Source of the DNA: an uncultured Lachnospiraceae bacterium | GTDB lineage: Bacteria; Bacillota; Clostridia; Lachnospirales; Lachnospiraceae | Direction: 5' to 3' | DNA length: 64,000 bases | Assembly: GCA_910585825.1 (NCBI GenBank) | Contig: CAJUEY010000001.1 | Span: forward strand, 1 to 64,000 | Part shown: piece by piece, positions 24,090 through 32,884 of the stretch | Numbering within the stretch: the first letter of the stretch is position 1 | Layout: each line of letters starts with the position of its first letter | Position numbers and translations under genes: made by a program | The notes under the pieces: generated by a model | Database searches by the model: none | Told to the model about the DNA's origin: nothing | What the model saw: the letters and a program-made list of their open reading frames with translations, nothing else

Positions 24090-25457
24090 ATGTTAGAAAA
24101 GTATTTTAAGTTGAATGAAAACCACACGACGGTGAGAACAGAAGTGGTTGCCGGAATTACGACATTTATGACGATGGCGTATATTCTCGCAGTAAATCCA
24201 AGCCTGCTTGCCAATGAATTTGGTTCCAATATGGATGCAACGGCAGTGTTGATTGCAACCTGTCTGGCTTCCTTTGTGGGAACGCTGGCAATGGCGCTGC
24301 TGGCAAATTATCCGTTTGCGCTGGCTCCGGGTATGGGACTGAATGCCTATTTTTCTTTTACTGTCTGCGGCGCCATGGGGTATTCCTGGCAGATTGCATT
24401 AATGGCAGTCTTTATTGAAGGATTGATCTTTATCGTATTATCACTTACAAATGTGAGAGAAGCGATTTTTGATGCAATTCCCAGTACGCTGAAAAAGGGC
24501 GTCAGTGCGGGTATTGGTTTGTTTATTGCGTTTATTGGACTGCAGGGAGCGCACATTGTAGTGGCAAACGATTCTACGCTTGTTTCCTATGTGGATTTTG
24601 CGGGTAATTGGCATACACAGGGAATCTGCGCAGTGCTTGCATTGATCGGACTTTTTATTACGGCAATTTTATATATTAAAGGTGTGAAAGGCTCCATTTT
24701 AATCGGCATTGTTGCAACATGGGTGCTGGGAATGCTTGCTCAGGCAGCGGGCATTTATACAATTGATGCTGAGAATGGATTTTATTCTCTGTATCCGACT
24801 ATGGCAATGACAGATTTTTCTGCTATCGGTAAAACATTTGGACAGTGTTTTAAGGCAGATTTCTCCGGCGTGGGAATCTTCAATTTTATTGTAGTTTTGC
24901 TGTCATTCCTGTTTGTAGATATGTTTGATACGATTGGAACATTGATCGGCGTGTCCTCCAAAGCGGGCATGCTGGATAAAGATGAAAAGCTTCCGAGAAT
25001 CAAACCGGCGCTGCTGGCGGATGCAGTTGCAACCTCTGTGGGCGCAATTTTCGGTACTTCTACGACGACTACATTTGTAGAGAGCTCTGCGGGCGTAGGC
25101 GAAGGGGCAAGAACTGGACTTGCGTCTGTGGTAACAGGCTTTTTATTCCTGCTGGCAATTTTCTTTGCTCCGATTTTTACGGCGATTCCGGGATTCGCAA
25201 CAGCTCCGGCATTGATTTTTGTAGGATTTTTAATGGTATCGGCAATCTTAAATGTAAACTTTGAAGATGCCGCAGAGGCGATTCCCGCTTATCTCTGCAT
25301 GATCGCTATGCCGTTGGTATACAGCATCTCTGAAGGAATTGCAATTGGAGTTATTTTTTATGTAGTAATTAATGTTATCTGCGGAAAAGCAAAGAAAATC
25401 ACCCCGTTGATGTATATATTGGCAGTGCTGTTTATCTGCAAATACGTTTTCCTGTAA
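24090..25457 (+). CDS. NCS2-family purine permease (AzgA/PbuG type)
   Basis: A nucleobase:cation symporter for hypoxanthine, guanine or adenine. The 455 residues contain about 12-13 membrane segments. Diagnostic AzgA-subfamily segments are GITTFMTMAYILAVNP, ALAPGMGLNAYF and FVDMFDTIGTLIGVSSKAG, followed by GTSTTTTFVESSAGVGEGA. The ATG follows AAGGGAGAA, 18 bp after apt. No purine riboswitch is visible immediately upstream, so control probably lies at the head of the operon. A good terminator follows at 25521. Confidence 0.92.
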   Translation: MLEKYFKLNENHTTVRTEVVAGITTFMTMAYILAVNPSLLANEFGSNMDATAVLIATCLASFVGTLAMALLANYPFALAPGMGLNAYFSFTVCGAMGYSWQIALMAVFIEGLIFIVLSLTNVREAIFDAIPSTLKKGVSAGIGLFIAFIGLQGAHIVVANDSTLVSYVDFAGNWHTQGICAVLALIGLFITAILYIKGVKGSILIGIVATWVLGMLAQAAGIYTIDAENGFYSLYPTMAMTDFSAIGKTFGQCFKADFSGVGIFNFIVVLLSFLFVDMFDTIGTLIGVSSKAGMLDKDEKLPRIKPALLADAVATSVGAIFGTSTTTTFVESSAGVGEGARTGLASVVTGFLFLLAIFFAPIFTAIPGFATAPALIFVGFLMVSAILNVNFEDAAEAIPAYLCMIAMPLVYSISEGIAIGVIFYVVINVICGKAKKITPLMYILAVLFICKYVFL

Positions 25458-25520
25458 AAATACCGTACTTTTGGAGCGTGTCGTAATGAAACGCCGAAGA
25501 TAAATACAGCATATAAATGA

Positions 25521-25562
25521 AAGCAGCAGTTGTCTGGAAGTATTCAGACGACGGCTGCTTTT
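25521..25562 (+). terminator. Terminator after map-apt-permease
   Basis: Sixteen-base arms at 25521-25536 and 25545-25560 pair with one mismatch and one G-U and end in TTTT. A second hairpin (CGCGC/GCGCG, about 25564-25593) follows. The rest of the 279-bp gap holds the promoter of the next gene. Confidence 0.8.
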
Positions 25563-25683
25563 GTCGCGCAGTATCCCCATGTGGAGACGGCGCGATAGGA
25601 AAGACAGCATTGTTTTTATTGATGAAAGAAACGAATTTTTCTGAGTAAGGAATTTGCAGATGCTGTATATTTGGAAAAAGCCT

Positions 25684-25713
25684 TTGAACGAATCATAATG
25701 AAGTGCATATTCT
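25684..25713 (+). promoter_or_regulatory. Candidate promoter for the DUF4474 gene
   Basis: TTGAAC (25684-25689) and TATTCT (25708-25713) are 18 bp apart, 24 bp before the start codon. Confidence 0.4.
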
Positions 25714-25736
25714 AGTAAAAAAGAAGAGGATGACAT

Positions 25737-26633
25737 ATGGAGCAATTGGAAATAGCAGGATGGGCTGTCGGATTTCTTTTGATTTTACTGGTGATATGGC
25801 TGATATGGCGTCGTGAAAAGTGCAAAAGAAAAGTGATGCAGATGGGCGAAAGGGAAAAAATACTGCTGCTCAATGAATTGATAACTCCTTTTGGATTTGC
25901 CTATGAACCAGAGCAGGATGTTCTTGTAAGTCAGATCAATGCATGGCAGAGAAAAGAAGGATACGAAGCATTATTCGACAATCTTGCATCCAAATTCAAT
26001 ATGATCATTGACTGCTTTCCGGTGTATTTTGATTACAGGAACAGAACCTGGCTGATTGAATTCTGGAAGGGACAGTACGGAATTAACACGGGAGCGGAAG
26101 TCGGCGTATATCATGCCAATCGCCCAATCCCCAAAAATCAGAGAAAAAAAGTGCATTACAATGCAGTTTCCGATGAGGAAATGCCGATAATCGGGATGTG
26201 TCTGAAATGGCGGAGCAAGAATCTGTTCTCCTTAAAAAAACGTCATTGGTGGCTGGCGGCTTTTCGTATGGGATTGTTTACGCAGCCGAAAGATTTGACA
26301 TTATATGCAAGTCTTACCTTTGGCAGCTGTGAAGAGGCAGATGCTTTTACAGAGGGATTAAGAGAAACAGAGTTGTCGGATAAATACCGTATCCGCGGCC
26401 GCCGGGTGACGGTAATATTGGATGAGACAAATCATCACAAAGGAAAGGAAAGGCTCTACAGGGCGCTGGTGCAGAGGATCAATCGGTTTTACTGCAGGAT
26501 GTACCGGTTGGTGACGCTGCCCTTTACCAAAACGGCAGACCGTATGCTGTTTTTATATGAACAACTGCCCGGGTGTTTCCGGCATATGCTGCGACTGCAT
26601 TCCTTCGGCAGAAAAGTGCGGGTAAAAAAATGA
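25737..26633 (+). CDS. DUF4474 domain membrane protein
   Basis: The 298-residue protein has one N-terminal membrane segment (about residues 8-26) and a large domain matching the DUF4474 family as I remember it: LITPFGFAYEPEQDV, AWQRKEGYEALFD and TWLIEFWKGQYGINTGAEVGVY. Its C-terminus is very basic (SFGRKVRVKK). Its function is unknown. The stop overlaps the ATG of the metallophosphoesterase as ATGA, so the two are translationally coupled and may act in the same envelope process; that is an inference from overlap only. Confidence 0.82.
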   Translation: MEQLEIAGWAVGFLLILLVIWLIWRREKCKRKVMQMGEREKILLLNELITPFGFAYEPEQDVLVSQINAWQRKEGYEALFDNLASKFNMIIDCFPVYFDYRNRTWLIEFWKGQYGINTGAEVGVYHANRPIPKNQRKKVHYNAVSDEEMPIIGMCLKWRSKNLFSLKKRHWWLAAFRMGLFTQPKDLTLYASLTFGSCEEADAFTEGLRETELSDKYRIRGRRVTVILDETNHHKGKERLYRALVQRINRFYCRMYRLVTLPFTKTADRMLFLYEQLPGCFRHMLRLHSFGRKVRVKK

Positions 26634-27424
26634 GCTGTGAAAGAAGAATCGAACGGGCACTTTCCAATGGAATCATTCTGCCGCTGACCAGGCACAGCCG
26701 ATATGCCGTATTTTCGGACTGCCATCGGGGCTGCGGAAATATGTCGGACAATTTTCTGAGGAATCAGCATTTGTATTTTGCGGCATTGGAGCATTACTAT
26801 AACGAGGGCTTTTATTATCTGGAATTGGGCGATGGGGAAGAACTTTGGGAAAACCGCTGTCTGAAACGCATACAGGATTCTCACAGCAATGTATATCTAA
26901 AGCAGGAATGTTTTAAGAAACAGAATCGGTTTGGGAAAATATACGGCAATCATGATATGGAATTAAAAAAGGAGCTGCCGGAGAGCATTATTTTAAAAAA
27001 CCGGGAGGGCGGACGGGATTTGTATATGATTCATGGGCATCAGGCGGATTTTTTTAATTCTGTCTGTTGGAAAATTTCCCGTTTTCTGGTGCGGTATGTG
27101 TGGAAACCATTAGAACTGTTCGGGATAAATGATCCTACAAGTGCGGCCAGAAATTACCGGAAGGTACATAAATATGAAAAATGCATGTTGGAGACGGCGG
27201 AAAAAAAGAATATTTATCTGATAGCAGGACATTCTCACAGACCTCATTTGATGGAACAAGAACTGTATGTCAATGCCGGAAGCTGTGTACATCCCTGGGG
27301 AATTACGGTGATAGAAATTGAAAATATGAACATGAATCTGGTAAAGTGGTTTATGGGAACAAGACATGACGGAACGCTTTATGTACAGCGGGAGGTTTTG
27401 GAAGGTGAGATTCCCATTGGATAA
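26630..27424 (+). CDS. Calcineurin-like metallophosphoesterase
   Basis: A 264-residue phosphoesterase with the dinuclear metal motifs in order: FSDCHRGCG (D-x-H form of block I), LGDGEELW (GD block), YGNHDMEL (GNH-D block), MIHGHQAD and AGHSHRPHL (GHxH block). The family includes UDP-2,3-diacylglucosamine hydrolases and cyclic-nucleotide enzymes, so the substrate is not defined. The ATG at 26630 is chosen because it overlaps the upstream stop; a frame from 26573 would extend deep into the preceding gene. There is no signal peptide. Confidence 0.87.
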   Translation: MSCERRIERALSNGIILPLTRHSRYAVFSDCHRGCGNMSDNFLRNQHLYFAALEHYYNEGFYYLELGDGEELWENRCLKRIQDSHSNVYLKQECFKKQNRFGKIYGNHDMELKKELPESIILKNREGGRDLYMIHGHQADFFNSVCWKISRFLVRYVWKPLELFGINDPTSAARNYRKVHKYEKCMLETAEKKNIYLIAGHSHRPHLMEQELYVNAGSCVHPWGITVIEIENMNMNLVKWFMGTRHDGTLYVQREVLEGEIPIG

Positions 27425-27426
27425 AT

Positions 27427-27458
27427 ACAGAGCAGTGTGCAAAATGCCACTGCTCTGT
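27427..27458. terminator. Hairpin between two convergent genes
   Basis: ACAGAGCAGTG (27427-27437) and CACTGCTCTGT (27448-27458) are perfect 11-base arms between the phosphoesterase and flagellin stops. T-runs are poor on both sides, so efficiency is uncertain. Confidence 0.55.
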
Positions 27459-27463
27459 TCTAA

Positions 27464-28807
27464 TCAGACGCTTGCTAACAAGTGAAGGACGCTGTCTGTA
27501 TCCTGATTGGTATGAGCAAGCATTGCCTGCCCGAATTGTTCAAGGATTTTATCTCTGGAAAAACGAACCGTTTCATCCGCCATATCTGCATCTCTCAAAA
27601 GGCTTTCGGAGCGTTGCACATTTTCCGAGGCATTATCTACGTTTGACATAGTTTTTTCGAGGCGATTCTGCATAGCGCCCAGATAAGAGCGGTAGGAAGA
27701 AAGATTTTCAATGGCATTGTGAACGGAATCCAGCGTTTTTCCGGCGCTTTCAAAGGAAGTGACATCCAGCCTGCCAAGTCCAAGGGTTGCAGAATTGATC
27801 GTTTTCAGGTTTAAAGCGATTTCCTGATAGGGGTTGTCGTTTACCTGAAGGCGGAAAATCTCTTCTGTCTGAAGGAGGTCCGTGGCGCGTATTTCTCCCA
27901 TGCCCGGTGCATAAGGAGGACCGAAGAATGTGGAATAAAATGTAATATTGGCGCCCGTTGCCGCGACAGCATTTGCGTGGCCGATAATCGTATCGTTGTA
28001 AGGATTGCTCCAACCCGGACGGATAGTCTGTAATGTACGGATAAAATCAGACTGTTTGCTGACGATCAAATCATAAATTTTTGCAACAATATCAGAACCG
28101 TTATTTATGGCGGTATCTTTCATTCCGATGTCGACGGACAGATTTTCTCCTGACAATGAAATGGAGGAGGTTTGCTGGTCTGTAAACCGGAAGGTAAAGA
28201 GTTGGGAGCAGTTCTGGGAACATGTCACGAAGAACTGTTTCCCGATCATATCTTCTTTGTTGAGGATATTGACGTTGGAGAAGTCAAGGGTTTTGCCATA
28301 TACAGAACCGGAACGGTTTCCCATTCCGGAAAAAGTATCATTCATAATTACAGCAGCATAGTCGTCCGCATCAATTTGAACAAGCTGTTTTGCCATTAAT
28401 ATAGTGTGCGTATTAAATTGTGTCGTTCTGGAAATGCGGTTGATTTCTGATTTGAGCTGATTGAGCTCCGCCTGCAGCGCACCTCTGTCAGACTGGGTAT
28501 TCGTATCGTTGGCGGCCTGCGTGGACAGTTCATTCATCCGCTGTAAGATGTCGTGTACTTCGTTTAATGCGCCGTCAGCTGTCTGAATCAGAGAAATGCC
28601 GTCCTGTATATTGCGGGAAGCTTTGTTTAAACCGCGGATCTGCCGTCTCATTTTCTCAGAAATACTAAGGCCTGCCGTATCGTCTGCAGACCGGTTGATT
28701 CTGTAACCGGTGGATAGTTTTTCGGTAGATTTTTTTTTGTTTTCATAAACAATGCCCAGATGGCGATTTGCAGTGTCAGCGTTTTGATTGTGGGTGATAA
28801 TCTGCAT
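27464..28807 (-). CDS. Flagellin (orphan)
   Basis: A 447-residue flagellin with both conserved D0/D1 ends. The N-terminus (residues 1-140) contains KLSTGYRINRSADDTAGLSI and LQRMNELSTQAANDTNTQSD, the helix that in other flagellins contacts TLR5. The C-terminus contains the matching helices, ending FGQAMLAHTNQDTDSVLHLL. The middle (about 150-345) is a variable domain. No flagellar assembly, chaperone or motility gene is in the window. It lies 38 bp after tRNA-Ala on the same strand, and I see no sigma-28-like (TAAA-N15-GCCGATAA) or sigma-A promoter in that gap. The ribosome site GAGGT precedes the ATG. Confidence 0.92.
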   Translation of the reverse strand: MQIITHNQNADTANRHLGIVYENKKKSTEKLSTGYRINRSADDTAGLSISEKMRRQIRGLNKASRNIQDGISLIQTADGALNEVHDILQRMNELSTQAANDTNTQSDRGALQAELNQLKSEINRISRTTQFNTHTILMAKQLVQIDADDYAAVIMNDTFSGMGNRSGSVYGKTLDFSNVNILNKEDMIGKQFFVTCSQNCSQLFTFRFTDQQTSSISLSGENLSVDIGMKDTAINNGSDIVAKIYDLIVSKQSDFIRTLQTIRPGWSNPYNDTIIGHANAVAATGANITFYSTFFGPPYAPGMGEIRATDLLQTEEIFRLQVNDNPYQEIALNLKTINSATLGLGRLDVTSFESAGKTLDSVHNAIENLSSYRSYLGAMQNRLEKTMSNVDNASENVQRSESLLRDADMADETVRFSRDKILEQFGQAMLAHTNQDTDSVLHLLASV

Positions 28808-28845
28808 AAATTACCTCGTTTGTATTTTTTGGAAAATTTCTTGAG

Positions 28846-28918
28846 TGGAGCATACGGGATTCGAACCCGTGGCCTCAACAATGCGAATGTTGCGCGCTCC
28901 CAACTGCGCCAATGCCCC
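28846..28918 (-). tRNA. tRNA-Ala (anticodon CGC)
   Basis: A complete cloverleaf of 73 bases. The acceptor arms GGGGCAT and ATGCTCC include the G3-U70 pair that is the identity mark of alanine tRNA. The anticodon loop is TTCGCAT (anticodon CGC, codon GCG) on a CAACA/TGTTG stem, and the T-arm reads CGGGTTCGAATCCCG. CCA is not encoded. Transcription is leftward, toward flagellin. Confidence 0.95.
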
Positions 28919-28959
28919 AAATCTTATCAGAATATCAAATGCCGGTTAGAAATAAAAAA

Positions 28960-28988
28960 ATTATATCATAAATTTCATAAAAAGTCAC
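28960..28988 (-). promoter_or_regulatory. Promoter for tRNA-Ala
   Basis: On the - strand GTGACT (complement of 28983-28988) and a perfect TATAAT (complement of 28960-28965) are 17 bp apart. A leader of about 35 bases would precede the tRNA. It may also drive the flagellin gene by read-through. Confidence 0.55.
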
Positions 28989-29093
28989 GGGTTAATAGAG
29001 TGATTTTCGCAATTTTCGGAAAAAATTTAGAAAGATTAGAATCCGTTCAGTCCGGGACTTTGCGCTCTGCTTCAGAGTCCGTAAAAATGCGTA

Positions 29094-29233
29094 GTTACTG
29101 TTCGCATCCATGATGTTCACAGTAACGAATCCGGTCTATTTAAAGCTGCCCTACGGCAAGAGGCCGGATTCCGGCTCCAGTACTCTACTGGCCTGTGACC
29201 GTGCAGCGCAGTGCACGGTCCGGGAGTGAACAG
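29094..29233 (-). mobile_element. MITE-like structured repeat, copy 2 (reverse orientation)
   Basis: About 140 bp that match the reverse complement of the element at 12395-12538 with 16 differences over 139 aligned bases and no gaps. One terminal repeat is intact except for one base (GTTACTGTTCGC); the other has lost its last four bases (GTGAACAG then GAAA). In the CCAGTA/TACTGG hairpin two differences from copy 1 are compensatory, which keeps the stem. The surrounding gap 28919-29358 otherwise holds the tRNA promoter, a GGACT/AGTCC hairpin (about 29055-29080) and the galK promoter. Confidence 0.75.
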
Positions 29234-29295
29234 GAAAAAGCGTATCTTCCGCCTGTAAAAATTGAAGTTTTTAGGTTTTAAAATAAGCAGATTCA

Positions 29296-29304
29296 TGTTA
29301 TACT
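29296..29304 (+). promoter_or_regulatory. Extended -10 promoter for galK
   Basis: TGTTATACT gives TGn followed by TATACT (29299-29304). The -35 region (TTTTAA, 29276-29281, 17 bp away) is weak, as is common for extended -10 promoters. Confidence 0.55.
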
Positions 29305-29358
29305 GAATTGAACATGCAATACAAAAATGGGGTAGTAGAAAACGAAAGGAGAATGGCT

Positions 29359-30603
29359 ATGTCAGATATGCCGGCAAAAGAAATTTTAGAACGTGTTTAT
29401 GGGGAAAGCGAGAAGAGCGCAGCAAGATTTTTACATCTGTCAGCACGGTTTGCAGAGAATTTTGGCGAATCAGAAGTAGAATTCTTTACATCACCAGGCA
29501 GGACAGAGATGATTGGAAATCATACAGATCACAACGGGGGCAAGATTGTAGCGGCAAGCATCAGTCTGGATACGATTGGCGCAGCAGCAGCAAACGGCAC
29601 AGGGATGATCCGCGTCCGCAGTGAAGGATACGATATGATTGAAATAGAGATCGCAGCAGCATCTTCCGTAGAAAAGAAATCCGGAACAAAAGCATTGATT
29701 GCAGGCATGGTAGAGGCAATCGGCAAATTTGGATACAAGATTGAGGGATTTGACGCTTATGTGACAACAGAGGTCATCGCAGCGGCGGGCGTAAGTTCTT
29801 CTGCGTCTTTTGAGATGCTGTTTTGTGCGATTGTAAATGCACTGTTTAACGACAATCAGATTCCTCTGGGAGATTGCGCAAGAATCGGACAGTATGCAGA
29901 GAATAACTTCTGGATGAAATCTTCCGGACTTATGGATCAGATGGCATGCGCAGCAGGCGGTGCAATTCTTTTGGATTTCAAAGATGACATCAAATGTGAG
30001 AAGATCGAGGCATCCTTTGATGCACTGGGTTACAACATGGTAATTGTCAATACGGGCAAAGGACATGGAGATCTCAGCGACGAGTATTCCGCAGTTCCGG
30101 GAGAAATGTATCAGGTTGCGGGAGTTCTTGGTGTAAAACGCCTTTGCGAAAGCTCCATGGAAGAATTTTTAGAGAAAATTCCCGAAATAGAAAAAACATT
30201 AAACAATGACAGGGCGATCATGCGGGCGCTGCATTTTTATGAGGAAAACAGAAGAGTAGAAGAAGCAGCCGAGGCGCTTGCAGCCGGAGATGGGAAAGCG
30301 GTTCTCAGCCTCTTAACCGAATCCGGTAATTCTTCCTGGAAATGGCTGCAGAACTGTATGTCAAAATCTAATGAAAGAGATCAGAAAGTAGCGTTGACGC
30401 TGGCCTTGACAGAGCTGTATTTAGGAAAGATCAAAGACGGATGCTGCAGAGTGCACGGCGGCGGATTTGCCGGCGTCATCCTTGCAGTTGTTCCGAAAGA
30501 TAAGACAGAGGATTATGTAAATTATATTTCTGCATTTGTAGGAGAAGAGAATGTATATCCGATGCAGATCCGACAGACAGGAGCAGTTAGTCTGGGCAGA
30601 TAA
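29359..30603 (+). CDS. galK: Galactokinase
   Basis: A GHMP-family kinase that phosphorylates alpha-D-galactose to galactose-1-phosphate in the Leloir pathway. The 414 residues carry the galactokinase signature GRTEMIGNHTDHNGG (about 47-61), the ATP loop AAAGVSSSASFEML, the catalytic-aspartate segment SSGLMDQMACAAGG and the C-terminal GHMP motif VHGGGFAGVILA. The ATG at 29359 lies seven bases after AAAGGAG; the ATG two codons earlier is too close to the ribosome site, and a further in-frame ATG at 29308 sits next to the promoter. No galT or galE is adjacent, so the gene is monocistronic, closed by a terminator at 30616. Confidence 0.92.
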   Translation: MSDMPAKEILERVYGESEKSAARFLHLSARFAENFGESEVEFFTSPGRTEMIGNHTDHNGGKIVAASISLDTIGAAAANGTGMIRVRSEGYDMIEIEIAAASSVEKKSGTKALIAGMVEAIGKFGYKIEGFDAYVTTEVIAAAGVSSSASFEMLFCAIVNALFNDNQIPLGDCARIGQYAENNFWMKSSGLMDQMACAAGGAILLDFKDDIKCEKIEASFDALGYNMVIVNTGKGHGDLSDEYSAVPGEMYQVAGVLGVKRLCESSMEEFLEKIPEIEKTLNNDRAIMRALHFYEENRRVEEAAEALAAGDGKAVLSLLTESGNSSWKWLQNCMSKSNERDQKVALTLALTELYLGKIKDGCCRVHGGGFAGVILAVVPKDKTEDYVNYISAFVGEENVYPMQIRQTGAVSLGR

Positions 30604-30615
30604 GTTTTTTAGAGG

Positions 30616-30668
30616 GAGCTGCTGCAGCATAGATGAGAAATCATCCATAAAGCGGCAGCTCTTTTTTT
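30616..30668. terminator. Terminator between galK and the histidine kinase gene
   Basis: GAGCTGCTGC (30616-30625) pairs with GCGGCAGCTC (30652-30661) with G-U pairs, with an inner ATGA/TCAT hairpin, and seven T follow. Confidence 0.8.
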
Positions 30669-30675
30669 GCTGCAG

Positions 30676-31950
30676 TCAAAGCAGAATAAAAAATCTGGTT
30701 CCGCCGCCCGGCGTATCGGCTACAATAATTTTTCCGCCATGGGCGTCGATAATTTCTTTTGCAATGCTAAGTCCCAGTCCAAAGTGGCTTTTTTCGGAGC
30801 GTGCTTTGTCCGCCCGATAAAAGCGGTCAAAAATATGAGGTTTGTCTTCCGCGGCAATACCTACGCCGTTATCCTCCGTCATAATCCAGAAGACAGAGTC
30901 GCTGTAAGATAAAGAAAGCTTTACATATCCGCCGGAAATTCCATAGCTTAGGGCGTTGGAGATAAAAATGCCAAGGACCTGTTGGATGCGTTCGCCGTCA
31001 CAGACACAGTTTGGAACGGATTCTTCCGGAAGCTGAATCTGAAGGTCTATGCAATGTTCCTTTGCCAGGGGTTCAAAGGATTCAAAGGTATTGAGGAGAA
31101 GGGTATCTAATTCTGTGGGCTGCTTATTCAGGTTAAACCGTCCGGTATCGGTTCGGTTTAACAGCAGAAGATCGTCTGCTAATGTGGACAGCCGAAGAGA
31201 TTCTTCTTCTGCAATCCGAAAAAAATGTTCCTTTTTTTCGCCTTCTGCGGATTTTGCGGCGGAAATGGCGGAGCCGATTACAGCGATCGGAGTCCGCAGC
31301 TCGTGAGAAGCGGCGGCAATGAATGCAGTCTGTTTTTTTCTGGCTTCTATAATAGGCGTAATCAATTTTCCCGTAAAATACCAGGAAAAGAACAGAAGAA
31401 TAAAAATACCAATAATATTCAGCGCCAGAAAACGGAATCGCTGTCTTTTCAGCTGATCCAGAAAGGACTGTCTGGAAGAGAGGATGATGCCTGTTAAAAT
31501 GCCGTTGTTTTTGCGTATGTTAAAAATGGAGGCTTGGTAGCTCTCTACGTTGTCTGCAGAAAAAGAAAATTCCAGATGGGCGGCTAAATAGCTGGAACCG
31601 TTTGCCAGTTCGGAAAAATTTTCTTCTGCATACTGCTTTGCTTTTTCAATGAGGAAAAGTTCTTTTTGGGAAAGAACAATCTGATTGCGGGAAAGGGGGA
31701 CGTCGTTATCATAAAAAGCCAGAATAAAATTCTGGTCTATCGATGTTTTGGACAGATATTCCCAGCTTATGTCGCTTTGCTGCTCCAAATTGGAAATCAG
31801 AGAGCTGGCTTTCGAGGAAAATGTCAGAAAATGATTCTGGGAGAGTTCCTTTTCGGACATATACAGATAGCTGATAGACATAATGATTAATATGGCGCCG
31901 GCAATTCCGGTAAAAAGAAGAGTCAGGCGTCTGTGCAGTTTTTTATACAT
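30676..31950 (-). CDS. Sensor histidine kinase
   Basis: A 424-residue membrane sensor kinase. There are two membrane segments (about residues 8-28 and 175-198) with an extracytoplasmic sensor domain of about 145 residues between them. The cytoplasmic part has the phospho-acceptor H-box AASHELRTPIAVIG, the N-box region ISNALSYG, and the ATP-binding motifs DNGVGI and GLGLSIAKEI. The ATG at 31950 overlaps the stop of the response-regulator gene by eight bases, with GGAGG nine bases upstream; the longer frame to 32004 is rejected. It forms a coupled pair with the OmpR-type regulator and is divergent from the solute-binding-protein cassette, its likely target. Confidence 0.9.
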   Translation of the reverse strand: MYKKLHRRLTLLFTGIAGAILIIMSISYLYMSEKELSQNHFLTFSSKASSLISNLEQQSDISWEYLSKTSIDQNFILAFYDNDVPLSRNQIVLSQKELFLIEKAKQYAEENFSELANGSSYLAAHLEFSFSADNVESYQASIFNIRKNNGILTGIILSSRQSFLDQLKRQRFRFLALNIIGIFILLFFSWYFTGKLITPIIEARKKQTAFIAAASHELRTPIAVIGSAISAAKSAEGEKKEHFFRIAEEESLRLSTLADDLLLLNRTDTGRFNLNKQPTELDTLLLNTFESFEPLAKEHCIDLQIQLPEESVPNCVCDGERIQQVLGIFISNALSYGISGGYVKLSLSYSDSVFWIMTEDNGVGIAAEDKPHIFDRFYRADKARSEKSHFGLGLSIAKEIIDAHGGKIIVADTPGGGTRFFILL

Positions 31951-32626
31951 GGGAAGCATCCTCCAGATGATAGCCGATTCCCCGGACTGTTTTGATAGAA
32001 ACACTCTGACTGACTGATTTTAAGCGGCGGCGGATAAAATGCATATAGTTGTCCAGATTTCCTTCTTCCACATCGGAATCCAGCCCCCAGACTTTGGACA
32101 GCAGTGTGCTTCTGGGGATCGTCTGGGTAGGATTGCTTAAAAATATTTTAAGCAGGGAGCCTTCTTTTTTGGAAAGAGTGCAGTTCCCAATGGAGCCGGA
32201 AAGCCGGCCGGATGCCGGGTCGTATGTGATGTCGCCAAAGGAGAGAAATTCTTTTGCCTGATATTGTCTTGGCCTGCGGCAGATGCTGCGGATGCGGGCA
32301 AGGAGTTCTTCAAAGGCAAAAGGCTTGACCAGATAGTCGTCGGCGCCGGAATCCAGTCCTGTTATTTTATCCTGAAGCTCGCCCAGGGCAGTCAGCAGAA
32401 TGACGGGGGTTTCATTTCCCAAACTGCGTATTTTTTTCAACAGAGTGACGCCGTCAATCAAAGGCAGCATTCGGTCTAACAGAATCAGGTCATGAATATT
32501 TTCTTCCATATAATAAAGCGCATCTTCACCATTGTCACAGGTATCTACGGTAAAACCTTCTTGATCAAGCTGAAAAGAGAGGGTTTCTAAAAGGTTTTTG
32601 TCATCTTCCACAAGCAGTATCCGCAT
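31943..32626 (-). CDS. OmpR-family response regulator
   Basis: A 227-residue two-domain regulator. The receiver domain has acidic residues Asp8/Asp9, the phospho-acceptor Asp51 in DLILLDRMLPL, Thr in ILLTALG and Lys in DYLVKPF. The C-terminal winged helix (about 130-222) ends with IKTVRGIGYHLE, typical of OmpR/PhoB. The start at 32626 follows GGAGGC. It is the first gene of the pair and lies 258 bp from the divergent solute-binding-protein gene. That AT-rich gap probably holds both promoters; for the right-hand gene TTGATA and TAAATA about 18 bp apart (near 32777-32806) is a weak candidate. Confidence 0.92.
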   Translation of the reverse strand: MRILLVEDDKNLLETLSFQLDQEGFTVDTCDNGEDALYYMEENIHDLILLDRMLPLIDGVTLLKKIRSLGNETPVILLTALGELQDKITGLDSGADDYLVKPFAFEELLARIRSICRRPRQYQAKEFLSFGDITYDPASGRLSGSIGNCTLSKKEGSLLKIFLSNPTQTIPRSTLLSKVWGLDSDVEEGNLDNYMHFIRRRLKSVSQSVSIKTVRGIGYHLEDASHV

Positions 32627-32884
32627 AGAGCCTCCTTATAATTTGAGAATGTATAACAATAGTGTACCACGGAAAGCTTTAATGAATCTCTAAAAAATTT
32701 AATTTTTTTATTAATTATATGGTAAAAATGATTTTTATTCAATGTTTAGTAAGTTAGAGGTAAATTAAAGATTCAGTTGATACACTGACACAGCGCCTGA
32801 TAAATAATCGTAACTGAAATCATAGGCAGAATCGGTAAATGATCGGATTTATCATGCAAATAAATAAAAGTACAGGAGGTTAGA

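Noticed and set aside
30676..32626. CIRCE or heat-shock control elements near chaperone or two-component genes
   Set aside because: I looked for the CIRCE inverted repeat near 60.4-62.2 kb and did not find it, so no heat-shock operator is called in the window.
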